Below, piece by piece: positions 47,943-57,601 of a stretch of DNA of 64,000 nt. Below the pieces are notes generated by a model. The model worked only from the letters and a program-made list of their open reading frames with translations, was not told where the DNA came from and ran no database searches. Position 1 is the stretch's first letter, and every line of letters starts with the position of its first letter. The DNA is from Lysinibacillus pakistanensis (GTDB lineage Bacteria > Bacillota > Bacilli > Bacillales_A > Planococcaceae), in NCBI RefSeq assembly GCF_030123245.1, contig NZ_CP126101.1:4338501-4402500 (forward strand). The letters are read 5' to 3'. A program made the translations under genes and the position numbers.

Positions 47943-48000
47943 TATGAATAAAGATAAACCTTCTGGCGGATGTCACGGATTTTGAAAGGAGATTGTTTGC
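47943..48000. repeat. Dispersed structured element, fragment C (upstream of serA)
   Basis: About 58 bp matching the core of copies A and B on the opposite strand: GAATAAAGATAAACC, then GGCGGATGTCACGGATTTT and AAAGGA. The rest has diverged. It lies between the T-box terminator and serA and, relative to that gene, has the same orientation as the other copies. Confidence 0.65.
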
Positions 48001-48085
48001 ATGCTGTAAGATGTACGAATTTTACAAATTTCAAACTATCGAATATAGAAACTATTAAATTTTAATTAAAAGGAGCTAATTACAA

Positions 48086-49693
48086 ATGACTACTGCAACA
48101 AAAACAATTAACGTATTTATCGCTGATCCACTAAGTGAAGATGGTATTTTCCCACTTCGTCAAGAACAAGATTTAGATCTTAATATCATTGTTGATACTG
48201 GTTTAGCCCAAGAGGAATTAATGGCAAAAATTGCTGATGTAGATGTACTATTAGTGCGTTCTCAAACAACAGTAACACGCGAAGTAATTGAAGCGGCTAA
48301 AAACTTGAAGTTAATTGGACGTGCTGGTGTAGGTGTGGACAATATTGACCTTACTGCCGCAACTGAGCATGGTATTATCGTAGTGAATGCTCCAGATGGT
48401 AATACAAACTCTGCTGCTGAGCACACTATCGCCATGATGACTTCCCTTGCACGTCATATTCCACAAGCATTTAACACATTAAAAAATGGAAAATGGGATC
48501 GTAAATCCTATGTTGGGGTTGAGCTTAAAAATAAAACTTTAGGTGTAGTAGGCTTCGGTCGTATCGGTGTGGAAGTAGCATATCGTGCAAAAGGTCAACG
48601 TATGAACGTAATGGCATATGATCCATTCCTAACAGATGAACGTGCAAAAGAATTAGGCGTTACAAAATCAACTGTTGAAGAAATTTGTGAACATGCAGAT
48701 TTCATTACAGTACACACACCACTTCTTCCAGAAACACGTAATCTTATTAACAAAGAGAAATTCGCTATGATGAAAGATGGTGTACGCATTATTAACTGTG
48801 CACGCGGCGGTATTATCAATGAGGATGATTTATATGATGCTATCGTAGAAGGTAAAGTAGCAGGAGCTGCTCTTGACGTATTCGTATCTGAGCCAGCAAC
48901 GGATCACAAGCTACTTACTTTACCACAAGTAATCGCAACACCTCACTTAGGTGCTTCTACAATTGAAGCTCAAGAATCTGTAGCTGTTGACGTATCAAAC
49001 GACATCATTAAATTTTATAAAACAGGTACTGTAACTAACCCAGTGAACATGCCATCTATTCCGAAAGAATTGCTTGCACAAGTTGAGCCATTCTTTGAAT
49101 TAGCGGAAAAACTTGGTTCATTCTTATCTCAAGTGACAACTGAGCCTGTAAAGGAAATCAATTTATCTTATGCTGGTGAGGTAGCAAACTATGATGTGCG
49201 ACCATTAACATCAAATGCATTAAAAGGCTTATTATCTAAAAATCATGGTAACCATGTGAATGATGTAAATGCTCGCTATTTATCTGAGCGAATCGGCATG
49301 AAAATTAATGAACATAAGACTACAACAGCTAAAGGCTTCACTAGCTTAATTACGATTGAAATTAAAACAGCGAATGAAACACACACTGTAGCCGGTACTT
49401 TATTAAACGGTCTAGGTGCACGTATTGTCAAAGTAGAAGACTATGTTGTTGATGTGATTCCACAAGGTCACCTACTTTACATTAAAAACACAGACAAACC
49501 AGGTGCAATCGGTCGCGTAGCCACAAAGCTAGCTGAAAAAGATATCAACATCGCAACAATGCAGGTTGGTCGTGCACAGGTTGGTGGAACGGCTGTCATG
49601 ATGCTTACTATCGACAATGTGGTAACAGAAGAAGATTTAACATTCGTCGCACAATTAGAAAATATTGATGAGGTAAAAGCGATTAGCCTATAA
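48086..49693 (+). CDS. serA: D-3-phosphoglycerate dehydrogenase SerA
   Basis: The 535-residue enzyme has the N-terminal substrate/NAD domain pair ([22 protein letters not shown], catalytic Arg in [10 protein letters not shown] and His in ATPHLGAST), an intervening domain, and a C-terminal ACT domain ([20 protein letters not shown]). It makes 3-phosphohydroxypyruvate, the first step of serine synthesis. The T-box upstream supports the role. RBS AAAGGAGC. Confidence 0.95.
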   Translation: MTTATKTINVFIADPLSEDGIFPLRQEQDLDLNIIVDTGLAQEELMAKIADVDVLLVRSQTTVTREVIEAAKNLKLIGRAGVGVDNIDLTAATEHGIIVVNAPDGNTNSAAEHTIAMMTSLARHIPQAFNTLKNGKWDRKSYVGVELKNKTLGVVGFGRIGVEVAYRAKGQRMNVMAYDPFLTDERAKELGVTKSTVEEICEHADFITVHTPLLPETRNLINKEKFAMMKDGVRIINCARGGIINEDDLYDAIVEGKVAGAALDVFVSEPATDHKLLTLPQVIATPHLGASTIEAQESVAVDVSNDIIKFYKTGTVTNPVNMPSIPKELLAQVEPFFELAEKLGSFLSQVTTEPVKEINLSYAGEVANYDVRPLTSNALKGLLSKNHGNHVNDVNARYLSERIGMKINEHKTTTAKGFTSLITIEIKTANETHTVAGTLLNGLGARIVKVEDYVVDVIPQGHLLYIKNTDKPGAIGRVATKLAEKDINIATMQVGRAQVGGTAVMMLTIDNVVTEEDLTFVAQLENIDEVKAISL

Positions 49694-49711
49694 TTTAATA
49701 GAGTTTATGGT

Positions 49712-49746
49712 AAAGGGCCTGAGTTAAATACTCGGGTCCTTTTTTA
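49712..49746 (+). terminator. Terminator after serA
   Basis: AGGGCCTGAGT pairs with ACTCGGGTCCT (G-T pairs), followed by T residues. The remaining 248 bp to the sigma gene have no supportable gene. Confidence 0.8.
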
Positions 49747-49994
49747 TGTACTCACTCACTTAAAGACTTTATGAGTTTATAAATGAAGCAATGAAAGTGG
49801 TGTGATAATGTGAAGGATTTATATGGATTGTGTACAGGTATTTTTCAAACATATGCTACAGTCTATTTCTAGAAATAAGAAGAAGGTATCTTTTCGTAGT
49901 TCTTAGCCTTTTTCAGCAAGTGCGTTTTTTTTAGTTTAAACGATACTTTTTGCTAAGTCATTCGTCTTTAAAGAAAAGGAGGTGCAGAGGCTGG

Positions 49995-50489
49995 ATGTTT
50001 GAAGAACAATTTTACCTACATAATCAAACCATTTTTAAATACTTATATTACTTACTCAATGATGAAAAATTAGCGGAGGATTTCACACAGGAGACATTTA
50101 TGCGCTTTTTCAAATACCGGCAGACAATTAAAGAAGGTGCTGAACTTGCTTGGCTTAGGAGTACTGCACGAAATCTAGCCTACGATTATTACCGCCGCAA
50201 AAGGCTTATTCAATTTGTCCCTTTTTTAAATGATCATGAGGAACTTGAGCCGAACTTACCACACCAATGGCTCATCCAGCAGGAAGATGCAAAGAAGCTT
50301 TATCTTGCAATTAGTAAACTTAAGCTTACTTATCGTGATGTCATTATTTTACGTAAAATCGAGGAACTATCCATTCAGGAGACATGTGATGTACTAGGTT
50401 GGAATGAAGGAAAGGTAAAAAACACTTTAAAACGTGCACTTGTAGCATTAAAAAAGCAGCTTGGGGGTGAATTCAATGAAGAACTATGA
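49995..50489 (+). CDS. ECF-type sigma-70 factor
   Basis: From the ATG at 49995 it has 164 residues with region 2 (DEKLAEDFTQETFMRFFKYR, NLAYDYYRRKR) and region 4 (LKLTYRDVIILRKIEELSIQETCDVLGWNEGKVKNTL broken into two helices). RBS AAAAGGAGGTG lies about 12 bases away, and AGAGG lies closer. It overlaps the next gene, a membrane protein that should hold it inactive. Its target promoters cannot be read from this window. Confidence 0.88.
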   Translation: MFEEQFYLHNQTIFKYLYYLLNDEKLAEDFTQETFMRFFKYRQTIKEGAELAWLRSTARNLAYDYYRRKRLIQFVPFLNDHEELEPNLPHQWLIQQEDAKKLYLAISKLKLTYRDVIILRKIEELSIQETCDVLGWNEGKVKNTLKRALVALKKQLGGEFNEEL

Positions 50490-51411
50490 AAAAACCTGGC
50501 GTCATTTACGTGATCTAAAGTTAACAAAGCAGCAGCAGGACAAAATACTGCATAATATTATTACACCTACTACAATAGAAAAACGAGCAATCAAAAAGGC
50601 TTGGAAAATGCCTGCAGTGTCCTTGCTATTTATCACAGTTCTTTCTATTTTAATTTTGTCCTTTATTCAAAAGCCAGTTAGCTCTCCGCTCACAACAGAT
50701 ACAAATAAAACAATTGCTAAAGTCTATGTACATACCAATGAAAACAAAGAAACCTTCATAGCAAAAGCATCGTGCCTTTATGTACCTCAGCAATGCTATA
50801 TTAATAAGCAATTTTTATTCCAGTTACAAAAACAAATGGAGGATGCACCTACAGTTTCAGTAACAGCTCAACAGTGGGAAGCAAATGGTTACTTTAAACC
50901 TCAAGATTTGTTGGTTGTCTATTCAGACGGTACTCAGGAAAAATGGAAGATACTAAATAATGACACCTTCTTTAATGTTCAAACTGAGCTTGCCATTCAA
51001 CCCGAAAAGGCGTTTGATTCACTAAAGTTTTATTACTATGACGATAAACGTTCAATCAAGATAATTCTAGGAAATATCTTTATATTACTTACGCGCTTCA
51101 CACTTTGGCTAGCTAAAAAAAGAATGCCTCATACCGAACGACGCTTTTTTGCTGCTACAGTTGAACATGCCATCGCAAACGCTATTATGCTAGTATTGTT
51201 TGCAGGTATTTTATTTGCTATCTATTTACTGATGCATTCCATACACGCTACGATTATATACAGCTTATTTACGCTCTATTCTATTATGCAAATATACTAT
51301 CGTAAAAAAGCAGGTGAACCTCGGGGATACCTAATAGCTAGCGCTATGGTTCAACTATGTATTGCCATTGCCTTTACATGGCTATATCTTGCATTTAATG
51401 CACACTTTTAA
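50476..51411 (+). CDS. Membrane anti-sigma factor partner (atypical)
   Basis: From the ATG at 50476 (RBS GGGGGTG) it has 311 residues: a 45-residue cytoplasmic N-terminus, one membrane segment (about 46-66), an extracellular region of about 130 residues, and about four further hydrophobic segments (about 195-310). The N-terminus has no HxxxCxxC zinc anti-sigma motif. Overlap with the sigma gene by 14 bp supports the pairing. Anti-sigma activity is inferred. Confidence 0.7.
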   Translation: MKNYEKTWRHLRDLKLTKQQQDKILHNIITPTTIEKRAIKKAWKMPAVSLLFITVLSILILSFIQKPVSSPLTTDTNKTIAKVYVHTNENKETFIAKASCLYVPQQCYINKQFLFQLQKQMEDAPTVSVTAQQWEANGYFKPQDLLVVYSDGTQEKWKILNNDTFFNVQTELAIQPEKAFDSLKFYYYDDKRSIKIILGNIFILLTRFTLWLAKKRMPHTERRFFAATVEHAIANAIMLVLFAGILFAIYLLMHSIHATIIYSLFTLYSIMQIYYRKKAGEPRGYLIASAMVQLCIAIAFTWLYLAFNAHF

Positions 51412-51418
51412 GCGAAAG

Positions 51419-51500
51419 TTTCGATAAAGTTTGAGTTTGTTTCGATATTTCTCCAAAAATTTCGATAAAACCTCAATTTGTTTCGATAAAGTGCAATTTT
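51419..51500. repeat. TTTCGATAAA array with 20-21 bp period
   Basis: Four units start with TTTCGATA at 51419, 51440, 51460 and 51481. The rest of each unit varies. It is unrelated in sequence to the CTGAGC arrays but has the same period, and also lies between convergent genes. Confidence 0.75.
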
Positions 51501-51501
51501 A

Positions 51502-51533
51502 ATCAGTGGAGGGCCTCTTCGTCCCCCACTGAT
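51502..51533. terminator. Probable terminator between the anti-sigma gene and the catabolic operon
   Basis: ATCAGTGG...CCACTGAT inverted repeat with extra G/C pairs, flanked by TTATTTT on the plus strand. Confidence 0.6.
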
Positions 51534-51538
51534 TATTT

Positions 51539-53014
51539 TCACTTTAACGCAATACAAATATTTTTTGCTTCTGTGAAAAATTCTAAGCTATGGTGGCCGC
51601 CTTCACGTCCTATGCCACTCTTTTTAAAGCCTCCAAACGGAGCTCGTAAGTCGCGCACAAACCAGCAATTTACCCAAATTGTACCTGCACGTACATCATG
51701 TGAAATACGGTGGGCACGCTGTAAATTTTCGGTCCAAACAACTGCATTTAAACCGTACTCTGTTCCATTAGCTATTGCAAGTGCCTCTTCCTCTGTATCG
51801 AACGGGATAATTGTAACGACAGGACCAAAAATCTCCTCTTGGCAAATGCGAGCTTGCGGATTTTCCTGTAAATAAATTGTGGGCTGTAAATAATAACCCG
51901 TACTTAAATGAGCTGGTAATTCAGGACGTTTACCACCATAAATAAGCGTAGAATTTTCATATTCAGCTATACTTAAATAGCTTGTTACCTTGTTATAGTG
52001 TGTTTCACTTACAACTGGTCCCATATTCGTTTTAGAATCTTGAGGATCACCAACAACCAATGCTGCAGCCGCTTCTTTAAAACGTGTAAGGAATTCATCT
52101 AAAATCGCTCTTTGTACTAAAATCCGCGATCCTGCTAAACAAACTTGACCGGAATTCATGAATGCGGCTTGAATCGATACGGGGATGGCTTTTTCTAAAT
52201 TGGCATCTTCAAAAATAATATTGGCTGCCTTTCCCCCTAACTCAAAGGAAACCTTTTTCAATGAATCAGCACCGTTTTTCATGATTGCTTTCCCAGTCGT
52301 TGTTTCCCCCGTGAAGGAAATTAAATCAACTTCAGGATGTGTTGTCATAAATTCTCCAGCTGATTGTACGCCAAAGCCGTGGACAACGTTTACGACACCG
52401 TCTGGAATACCCGCTTGTTGTGCAATCTCCCCAAGTAACGATACAGTTAATGGTGTAATTTCTGCTGGTTTTATGACCGCTGTATTTCCTGAAGCTAAAC
52501 ATGGACCAAGCTTCCACGTTGTTAGCATAAACGGTAAATTCCAAGGAGTTATCAATGCCGCAACCCCAACTGGTTCATAGCGCGTATAATTTAAATAAGC
52601 ATCGTCCATGGGATATACTTCACCGCCTTGCTGTTCCATAAAATCAGCAAAAAACTTCAAATTTTCCGCAGCACGAGGTATTTCACGTTCTAATGCCACT
52701 TGATAAGGCTTACCTACATCCAATGCTTCAAGGCGTGCTAACTCCTCTTTGCGTTCTAGAATAATTTCTGCCATCCGGCGAACTTTTGCCAAACGCTCGG
52801 ATACAGGCATTGTACGCCATGGACCTTCTTCAAAAGCTTGCCGTGCAGCTTCACATGCCCGATCCACATCTTCAAAGCTTGCTTCATGAACTTTTGCAAT
52901 AATTTCCTGGGTCGCAGGATTTTTCACCTTGAATAATGTTTGAGAAGAAGATTCTACATATTCTCCATTTATAAATAGTTTAACTTCTTTCAATTTCGTT
53001 TGTGTATTCTCCAT
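51539..53014 (-). CDS. 2-hydroxymuconic semialdehyde dehydrogenase (DmpC/XylG type)
   Basis: The 491-residue aldehyde dehydrogenase has the NAD site SFTGETTTGKAIM, the catalytic Glu in FELGGKAANI and Cys in NSGQVCLAGSR. Together with the tautomerase, decarboxylase and C23O genes in this operon it should oxidise 2-hydroxymuconic semialdehyde to 4-oxalocrotonate. RBS AAGGAGTG. It is the last gene of the operon. Confidence 0.88.
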   Translation of the reverse strand: MENTQTKLKEVKLFINGEYVESSSQTLFKVKNPATQEIIAKVHEASFEDVDRACEAARQAFEEGPWRTMPVSERLAKVRRMAEIILERKEELARLEALDVGKPYQVALEREIPRAAENLKFFADFMEQQGGEVYPMDDAYLNYTRYEPVGVAALITPWNLPFMLTTWKLGPCLASGNTAVIKPAEITPLTVSLLGEIAQQAGIPDGVVNVVHGFGVQSAGEFMTTHPEVDLISFTGETTTGKAIMKNGADSLKKVSFELGGKAANIIFEDANLEKAIPVSIQAAFMNSGQVCLAGSRILVQRAILDEFLTRFKEAAAALVVGDPQDSKTNMGPVVSETHYNKVTSYLSIAEYENSTLIYGGKRPELPAHLSTGYYLQPTIYLQENPQARICQEEIFGPVVTIIPFDTEEEALAIANGTEYGLNAVVWTENLQRAHRISHDVRAGTIWVNCWFVRDLRAPFGGFKKSGIGREGGHHSLEFFTEAKNICIALK

Positions 53015-53030
53015 CGTTGATCACTCCTTA

Positions 53031-53225
53031 TTATTCATTTTGACGACGTTGGATAGACTTCCCTGCAATTCCCCAATGTGTACTTGGGATTTCATTTAAG
53101 CACACACGAACTGTTTCAAGTGGTGCCTCTAATACAGATGAAACGGTTTTGCTTACTTCTGCAATTAACCGTTCTTTTTGCTCTGGTGTCCGTCCATCAA
53201 TGAATGTGATTTGAATAAATGGCAT
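53031..53225 (-). CDS. 4-oxalocrotonate tautomerase
   Basis: The 64-residue protein starts Met-Pro, leaving the catalytic N-terminal Pro1 (PFIQITFIDGRTPEQKERLI), with Arg positions near 11 and 39 typical of 4-OT. It converts the enol to the keto form of 4-oxalocrotonate. It is placed between the decarboxylase and dehydrogenase, with RBS AAAGGAGG. Confidence 0.92.
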   Translation of the reverse strand: MPFIQITFIDGRTPEQKERLIAEVSKTVSSVLEAPLETVRVCLNEIPSTHWGIAGKSIQRRQNE

Positions 53226-53242
53226 TACACCTTCCTCCTTTG

Positions 53243-54034
53243 CTATCGTTCTACTTGAACTGTTAACGCCTCCATACCGTCAAAGCTTACAGTAAAGTTA
53301 TCCCCTGCATACATTGTTGCAGAGCCTGTTAATGCGCCACTTAGCACAATATCTCCTGCTCGAATATGTTGTCCACGAGCGATTAATTTATTGGCCATCC
53401 ATGCAATGGCTCGTGCTGGATGCCCCATTACTGAACCTGCTGTGCTTGTCGCAAAAATCTCATCATTTTGTGTGAAAATACAGCCCATATTCACAAGATC
53501 CACTTCGTTCACCGCATATTTTTGCGAACTCACTATGTAACGCGAGGAAGATGAGTTATCAGCAATCACATCCGGTAATGTAAAATTGAAATTTAAATAA
53601 CGACTATCGATAATCTCCATTGCAGGAGCAACATAATCAGTTGCTTCTAACACTTGTGCAACGGTTACAATCGGGCCACTTAAATCCTGCCTAAATACAA
53701 AGGCTATCTCAGGTTCAATTTTCGGGTGAATGAAAGACTTTAATGAAATCGGCTGCTTTGCATTTAACTCCATATTCGCTAACAGCACACCATAGGAAGG
53801 CTCGTGAACACCCATCATTTGTTGTTTTGCCTTACTCGTTAACCCTAGCTTTAGCCCCGAAATGGTTGTTTCCTCATACGTACACTTCAGTTCTATTAAT
53901 TTATCTTGAATATTATAGGCGGTTTCCACCGTCAGCTCTGGATATTGATCAACAAACTTCGTAACTTCTGTCCTCTCTCTCTCTGCTTTATACAACGCAT
54001 ACGCAATTTGATCTAACGTATCAGTTTTCATCAT
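53243..54034 (-). CDS. 4-oxalocrotonate decarboxylase (DmpH type)
   Basis: The 263-residue protein of the hydratase/decarboxylase family (FAA hydrolase fold) has KLGLTSKAKQQMMGV, HPKIEPEIAFVF and a Glu-rich metal site. It is a paralogue of the gene at 55968. I assign decarboxylase here because it is next to the tautomerase, and hydratase to the other because that is next to the aldolase and dehydrogenase; the two could be swapped. Confidence 0.8.
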   Translation of the reverse strand: MMKTDTLDQIAYALYKAERERTEVTKFVDQYPELTVETAYNIQDKLIELKCTYEETTISGLKLGLTSKAKQQMMGVHEPSYGVLLANMELNAKQPISLKSFIHPKIEPEIAFVFRQDLSGPIVTVAQVLEATDYVAPAMEIIDSRYLNFNFTLPDVIADNSSSSRYIVSSQKYAVNEVDLVNMGCIFTQNDEIFATSTAGSVMGHPARAIAWMANKLIARGQHIRAGDIVLSGALTGSATMYAGDNFTVSFDGMEALTVQVER

Positions 54035-54051
54035 CGCGCGTTCCTCCGCTT

Positions 54052-55065
54052 CTAGTTTACTGTCTGCTTATGATTGGCTATCTCACGAGCAATTTCTGCA
54101 ATTAAATCCTCTTGCCCACCTACTGCCTTCATTTTGCCAAGCTCCACTAAAATCTCACGCTCATCTACGTTATATTTTTTGGCCGCTTCCTGCGTAAATA
54201 ATAAAAAGCTAGAGTAAACACCTGCATAGCCCATTATTAAACTAGAGCCAGTTATTTCTTGAGGGCGGGGCATAAATGGTGCAACCACTTCATTCGCAAC
54301 ATCGATTACACTATATAAATCAATACCAGTTTCATAGCCCAGTCGATCAAAAACAGCCACCATCACTTCCGTTTGTGTGTTACCACTACCAGCACCTAAA
54401 CAGCGTAAGCTTCCGTCCACATACGTAGCTCCTGCTTCAACAGCGGCTAGAGTATTTGCTAGAGCCAGTGATAAATTATTATGTGCATGGAAACCGATTT
54501 CACAAGAAACATGCGACTTTAATGCAGCTACTCGTTCCTTGACCTCATGCGGAAGTAAAGCACCTGCTGAATCTGTTACATAAATGATCTCAGCACCGTA
54601 ACTCTCAAATAATTTTGCCTGCTCAACTATTACAGATGTTGGTGCCATATGTGCCATCATTAAAAATCCAACTGTTTTCAATCCTAGCTCTCGACTTAAG
54701 TAAATGTGTTGACCAGCAACATCAGCCTCGGTTACATGGGTTGCAACGCGAGCCATTTTAGCACCAGCCTTCACTGCATTTTTTAAATCTTCCTTTACAC
54801 CAATGCCCGGTAAAATTAGCACCGAAATAGCCGAATCCCCACATTCTTCTCGTGCTGCTTCGATTAACTTCAGTTCATCTACTTTGGAAAATCCATACTG
54901 TAATGAGGAGCCCCCTAGTCCATCTCCATGTGACACCTCAAAATATTTCATCTTTGCCTTTCTTAAACCGCGTGCAACCTCTCTCACCTGCTGCTCTGTA
55001 AATGCATGACGCATAGAATGACTGCCATCACGCAATGTCACATCTAAAACTGTTATTTTTTTCAT
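54052..55065 (-). CDS. 4-hydroxy-2-oxovalerate aldolase (DmpG type)
   Basis: About 337 residues with the HMGL-like start LDVTLRDGSHSMRH (metal and catalytic Arg/Asp), EVSHGDGLGGSS and GFHAHNNLSLALAN (metal His pair). It splits 4-hydroxy-2-oxovalerate into pyruvate and acetaldehyde and channels the latter to the adjacent dehydrogenase. GTG at 55074 is in frame, but GGAGG suits the ATG at 55065. Confidence 0.92.
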   Translation of the reverse strand: MKKITVLDVTLRDGSHSMRHAFTEQQVREVARGLRKAKMKYFEVSHGDGLGGSSLQYGFSKVDELKLIEAAREECGDSAISVLILPGIGVKEDLKNAVKAGAKMARVATHVTEADVAGQHIYLSRELGLKTVGFLMMAHMAPTSVIVEQAKLFESYGAEIIYVTDSAGALLPHEVKERVAALKSHVSCEIGFHAHNNLSLALANTLAAVEAGATYVDGSLRCLGAGSGNTQTEVMVAVFDRLGYETGIDLYSVIDVANEVVAPFMPRPQEITGSSLIMGYAGVYSSFLLFTQEAAKKYNVDEREILVELGKMKAVGGQEDLIAEIAREIANHKQTVN

Positions 55066-55080
55066 TTCACTCACCTCCGT

Positions 55081-55971
55081 TTAATTCGATTTCACTGTTT
55101 CATGTTGCTGTTTAGCGATCTCATTTCCTACTTGTACTGCTGCGGCCGTCATAATATCGAGGTTTCCTGAGTAGGTTGGGAAGAAATCGCCTGCTCCCTC
55201 CACCTCTAAAAAGATTGATACTTGTTGACCATTAAAAATGGGAGCACTTGTCAGTCGATAGCCTGGTACATATTGTTGAACAGCCTGGACTATATCTTCA
55301 ATAGCTTTTAAAATGGCTTGCTCCCTATTACGCTCATTTACTAAAACATGCACGGTATCACGCATCATAATCGGCGGGTCAGCTGGATTTAGAATAATAA
55401 TGGCCTTACCCTTTTTCGCTCCACCCACGTCCTCTATTGCTCTTGCCGTGGTCCGTGTAAACTCATCAATATTTGCCCGAGTACCAGGTCCGGCACTTTT
55501 ACTCGCTACGGTAGCAACAATTTCCGCATATTCAACATCTGCTACTTGGTTAATCGCATAGACAATTGGAATAGTCGCCTGCCCACCGCATGTTACCATA
55601 TTGACATTGTCGGCCATTACGAATTTTTCCAAGTTAGCGCACGGTACAACAAACGGACCAATAGCTGCTGGCGTTAAATCAACAATCTTTTTACCAAGAG
55701 CAAGTACTTTCTCACTATGCATCGAATGTGCCTTTGCCGTTGTCGCATCAAACACAATATCAAAGAGCTCTGGACTGGCCACTAAGCCTTCTATTCCATT
55801 AGTGATTGTATGATAGCCACGAGCCTTAGCACGTTGAATTCCCTCAGAAGTAGGGTCAATTCCTACCATGACACTCATTGATAAGTAATCACTACGCTCG
55901 ATTTTGTACATTAAATCGGTACCAATATTACCAGAGCCTAAAATCGCCACTTTTAGTTTTACCATCTTCAT
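55081..55971 (-). CDS. Acylating acetaldehyde dehydrogenase (DmpF type)
   Basis: The 296-residue NAD enzyme has the Rossmann start [16 protein letters not shown] and the catalytic Cys in [16 protein letters not shown] (about 130). It turns acetaldehyde and CoA into acetyl-CoA. The ATG at 55971 overlaps the previous stop (ATGA), while the ATG at 55965 has better RBS spacing after GGGGGAG. It works with the aldolase as a complex in related bacteria. Confidence 0.93.
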   Translation of the reverse strand: MKMVKLKVAILGSGNIGTDLMYKIERSDYLSMSVMVGIDPTSEGIQRAKARGYHTITNGIEGLVASPELFDIVFDATTAKAHSMHSEKVLALGKKIVDLTPAAIGPFVVPCANLEKFVMADNVNMVTCGGQATIPIVYAINQVADVEYAEIVATVASKSAGPGTRANIDEFTRTTARAIEDVGGAKKGKAIIILNPADPPIMMRDTVHVLVNERNREQAILKAIEDIVQAVQQYVPGYRLTSAPIFNGQQVSIFLEVEGAGDFFPTYSGNLDIMTAAAVQVGNEIAKQQHETVKSN

Positions 55972-56756
55972 TTCTCCCCCTTCAGTCGAAACGTAGCGGA
56001 CACAGCACCTAAATGAGCAAACTCTGCAACAAACGTATCTCCGTCCTCAATGGTAACTGCGGCTGTCAAAGCGCCTGCCAACACAAACTCACCTGCCTGC
56101 AAACCGATATGATATTTACTAAGCTTATTAGCTAACCATGCCACTGCACGTAATGGATCACCCATTACAGCGGCAGCGGCGGCGCTATCAAACAACTCGC
56201 CGTTTCGATATACATTCATGCCAATATGCGGTAAGTCTACATCTAGCAATTTTGTCGGCCTTTCGCCAATAATCACCATGGCGGAGGAACCATTATCTGC
56301 AACCGTATCTTCAAATCGAATTTTCCAATCAGCTATCCGACTATCAATTACTTCTAGTGCAGGGACAATGTAATCCGTTGCCTCAATAACATCCTCCACT
56401 GTAATATTTGGTCCATATAAGTCCTTCTTTAAAACAAACGCAATCTCAAATTCCAGCTTTGGTTGAATAAAATGATTGAGCGAAATTGTTGCACCATCGA
56501 CCTCCACCATATTCGATAAAATATGACCGTAGTCTGGCTCTGACACATTAAATTGCTGCTGCATCACCTTACTCGTTAAGCCGATTTTCTTACCAACAAT
56601 ATGCTTCCCCTCCTGTTGCTTTGAAGCAATTTGAAGTAATTGAATAGCATAAGCATCATCTACAGTTATATCTGGAATAGTAGAAGTTAAGGGGGCGATA
56701 GGTTGCTTCAATACCTGAGCTTCCTGTAATTTCTCTGCAAATAATTGTCTATCCAT
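55968..56756 (-). CDS. 2-oxopent-4-enoate hydratase (DmpE type)
   Basis: The 262-residue member of the hydratase/decarboxylase family has [29 protein letters not shown] and the Glu metal site. It adds water to 2-hydroxypenta-2,4-dienoate to give 4-hydroxy-2-oxovalerate. RBS AGGAGGTAG. It overlaps the dehydrogenase gene. The assignment versus the paralogue at 53243 is by position. Confidence 0.82.
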   Translation of the reverse strand: MDRQLFAEKLQEAQVLKQPIAPLTSTIPDITVDDAYAIQLLQIASKQQEGKHIVGKKIGLTSKVMQQQFNVSEPDYGHILSNMVEVDGATISLNHFIQPKLEFEIAFVLKKDLYGPNITVEDVIEATDYIVPALEVIDSRIADWKIRFEDTVADNGSSAMVIIGERPTKLLDVDLPHIGMNVYRNGELFDSAAAAAVMGDPLRAVAWLANKLSKYHIGLQAGEFVLAGALTAAVTIEDGDTFVAEFAHLGAVSATFRLKGEK

Positions 56757-56768
56757 AGCCTCTACCTC

Positions 56769-57248
56769 CTAGATTTGCACCGGTGTTTCCGATGATAGTG
56801 CACCATATCGTCCATTAAAGAATAGCAATGGCTCCCCATCTTCTAGATGAATATTTTTTACTCGTCCGATAAATAATGTATGATCACCTTCTATATACGC
56901 ACTTGCCACCTCACAGCTCACTTGTGCAATAGCCCCTTCAATTGTTGGAGCACCTTGTAAATCACCAAATGTTACATGACGCTCTTCTTTGATTTGACCA
57001 GCAAATAGCATTGACAGCTCTTGCTGCTGGGCAGATAAAAAATTGACAGTAAATGTTCCGCTTTGTTGGATATGCTTTAGCATAGAAGCTTTTTCCCCAA
57101 TAGAGATGACAACTAATTTCGGATTAAGTGAAATAGACATGAACGCATTTGCAGTCATGCCATGTATTTTGCCATTAACATTTGTTGTAATCACAGTGAC
57201 ACCTGTTGCAAATTTCCCCATCGCATTTCTAAATAGACGATCCTCCAT
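56769..57248 (-). CDS. Flavin reductase (HpaC/PheA2 type)
   Basis: The 159-residue protein of the short flavin reductase family has GKFATGVTVITT, TANAFMSISLNP and GDHTLFIGRV. It should supply reduced FAD to the oxygenase encoded at 58592. It lies 12 bp before the hydratase gene and is separated from the ring-cleavage gene by a 353-bp gap. RBS GAGGAGG. Confidence 0.88.
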   Translation of the reverse strand: MEDRLFRNAMGKFATGVTVITTNVNGKIHGMTANAFMSISLNPKLVVISIGEKASMLKHIQQSGTFTVNFLSAQQQELSMLFAGQIKEERHVTFGDLQGAPTIEGAIAQVSCEVASAYIEGDHTLFIGRVKNIHLEDGEPLLFFNGRYGALSSETPVQI

Positions 57249-57601
57249 TACATAACCTCCTCATGATTTAGTGCTGTCTTAAATACTCTGAAATAGTATT
57301 CAAGACAGCTGTTTGGACTTTTTTACAGATACAACTACAAGCTTATTTATTATCAAAGTTAGCGATGATATTTATTAAAATCGTTGCCTTGTATTGTAGT
57401 GGTGACTGAGCGACTCTCTTAGGCTTAGAGATAGATTGAACTTAGGCTAAGTCCTGTGATACCGCCTTCATGACCAACATCGTGTCGCTGCCGCTACGTT
57501 ACACTGTGCTTTCCACAAAAAACATCTGTTGCTCCGACTCCTCCGGGAAAGCGCCTAGTTGGAATGGATATCAACCCACATTGTGATAACTCTAGTATTG
57601 T
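57249..57601. other. 353-bp non-coding gap inside the catabolic operon
   Basis: It contains a strong hairpin (57273-57309: GCTGTCTT-A-AATACT with AGTATT-C-AAGACAGC) just before the flavin reductase start, without a T run on the minus strand. A stretch near 57545-57580 (minus strand TTGATATCCATTCC, GGCGCTTTCCCGGAGG) resembles a common Bacillaceae intergenic repeat. No ORF is convincing. It may be an mRNA processing or stability site, or a scar. Confidence 0.5.

Noticed and set aside
47828..48034. A 68-codon minus-strand frame across the serA leader
   Set aside because: It lies over the T-box terminator and the repeat fragment and has no RBS or family resemblance.
49823..49906. A 27-codon ORF upstream of the sigma factor gene with an AAGGA-like RBS
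   Set aside because: It has no recognisable features, a competing overlapping frame with an equally weak start, and low-complexity composition.
49925..49980. Autoregulatory ECF promoter upstream of the sigma gene (TTAAAC ... CGTC)
   Set aside because: The spacing from the AAC motif to CGTC is about 21 bases, not the usual 16-17.
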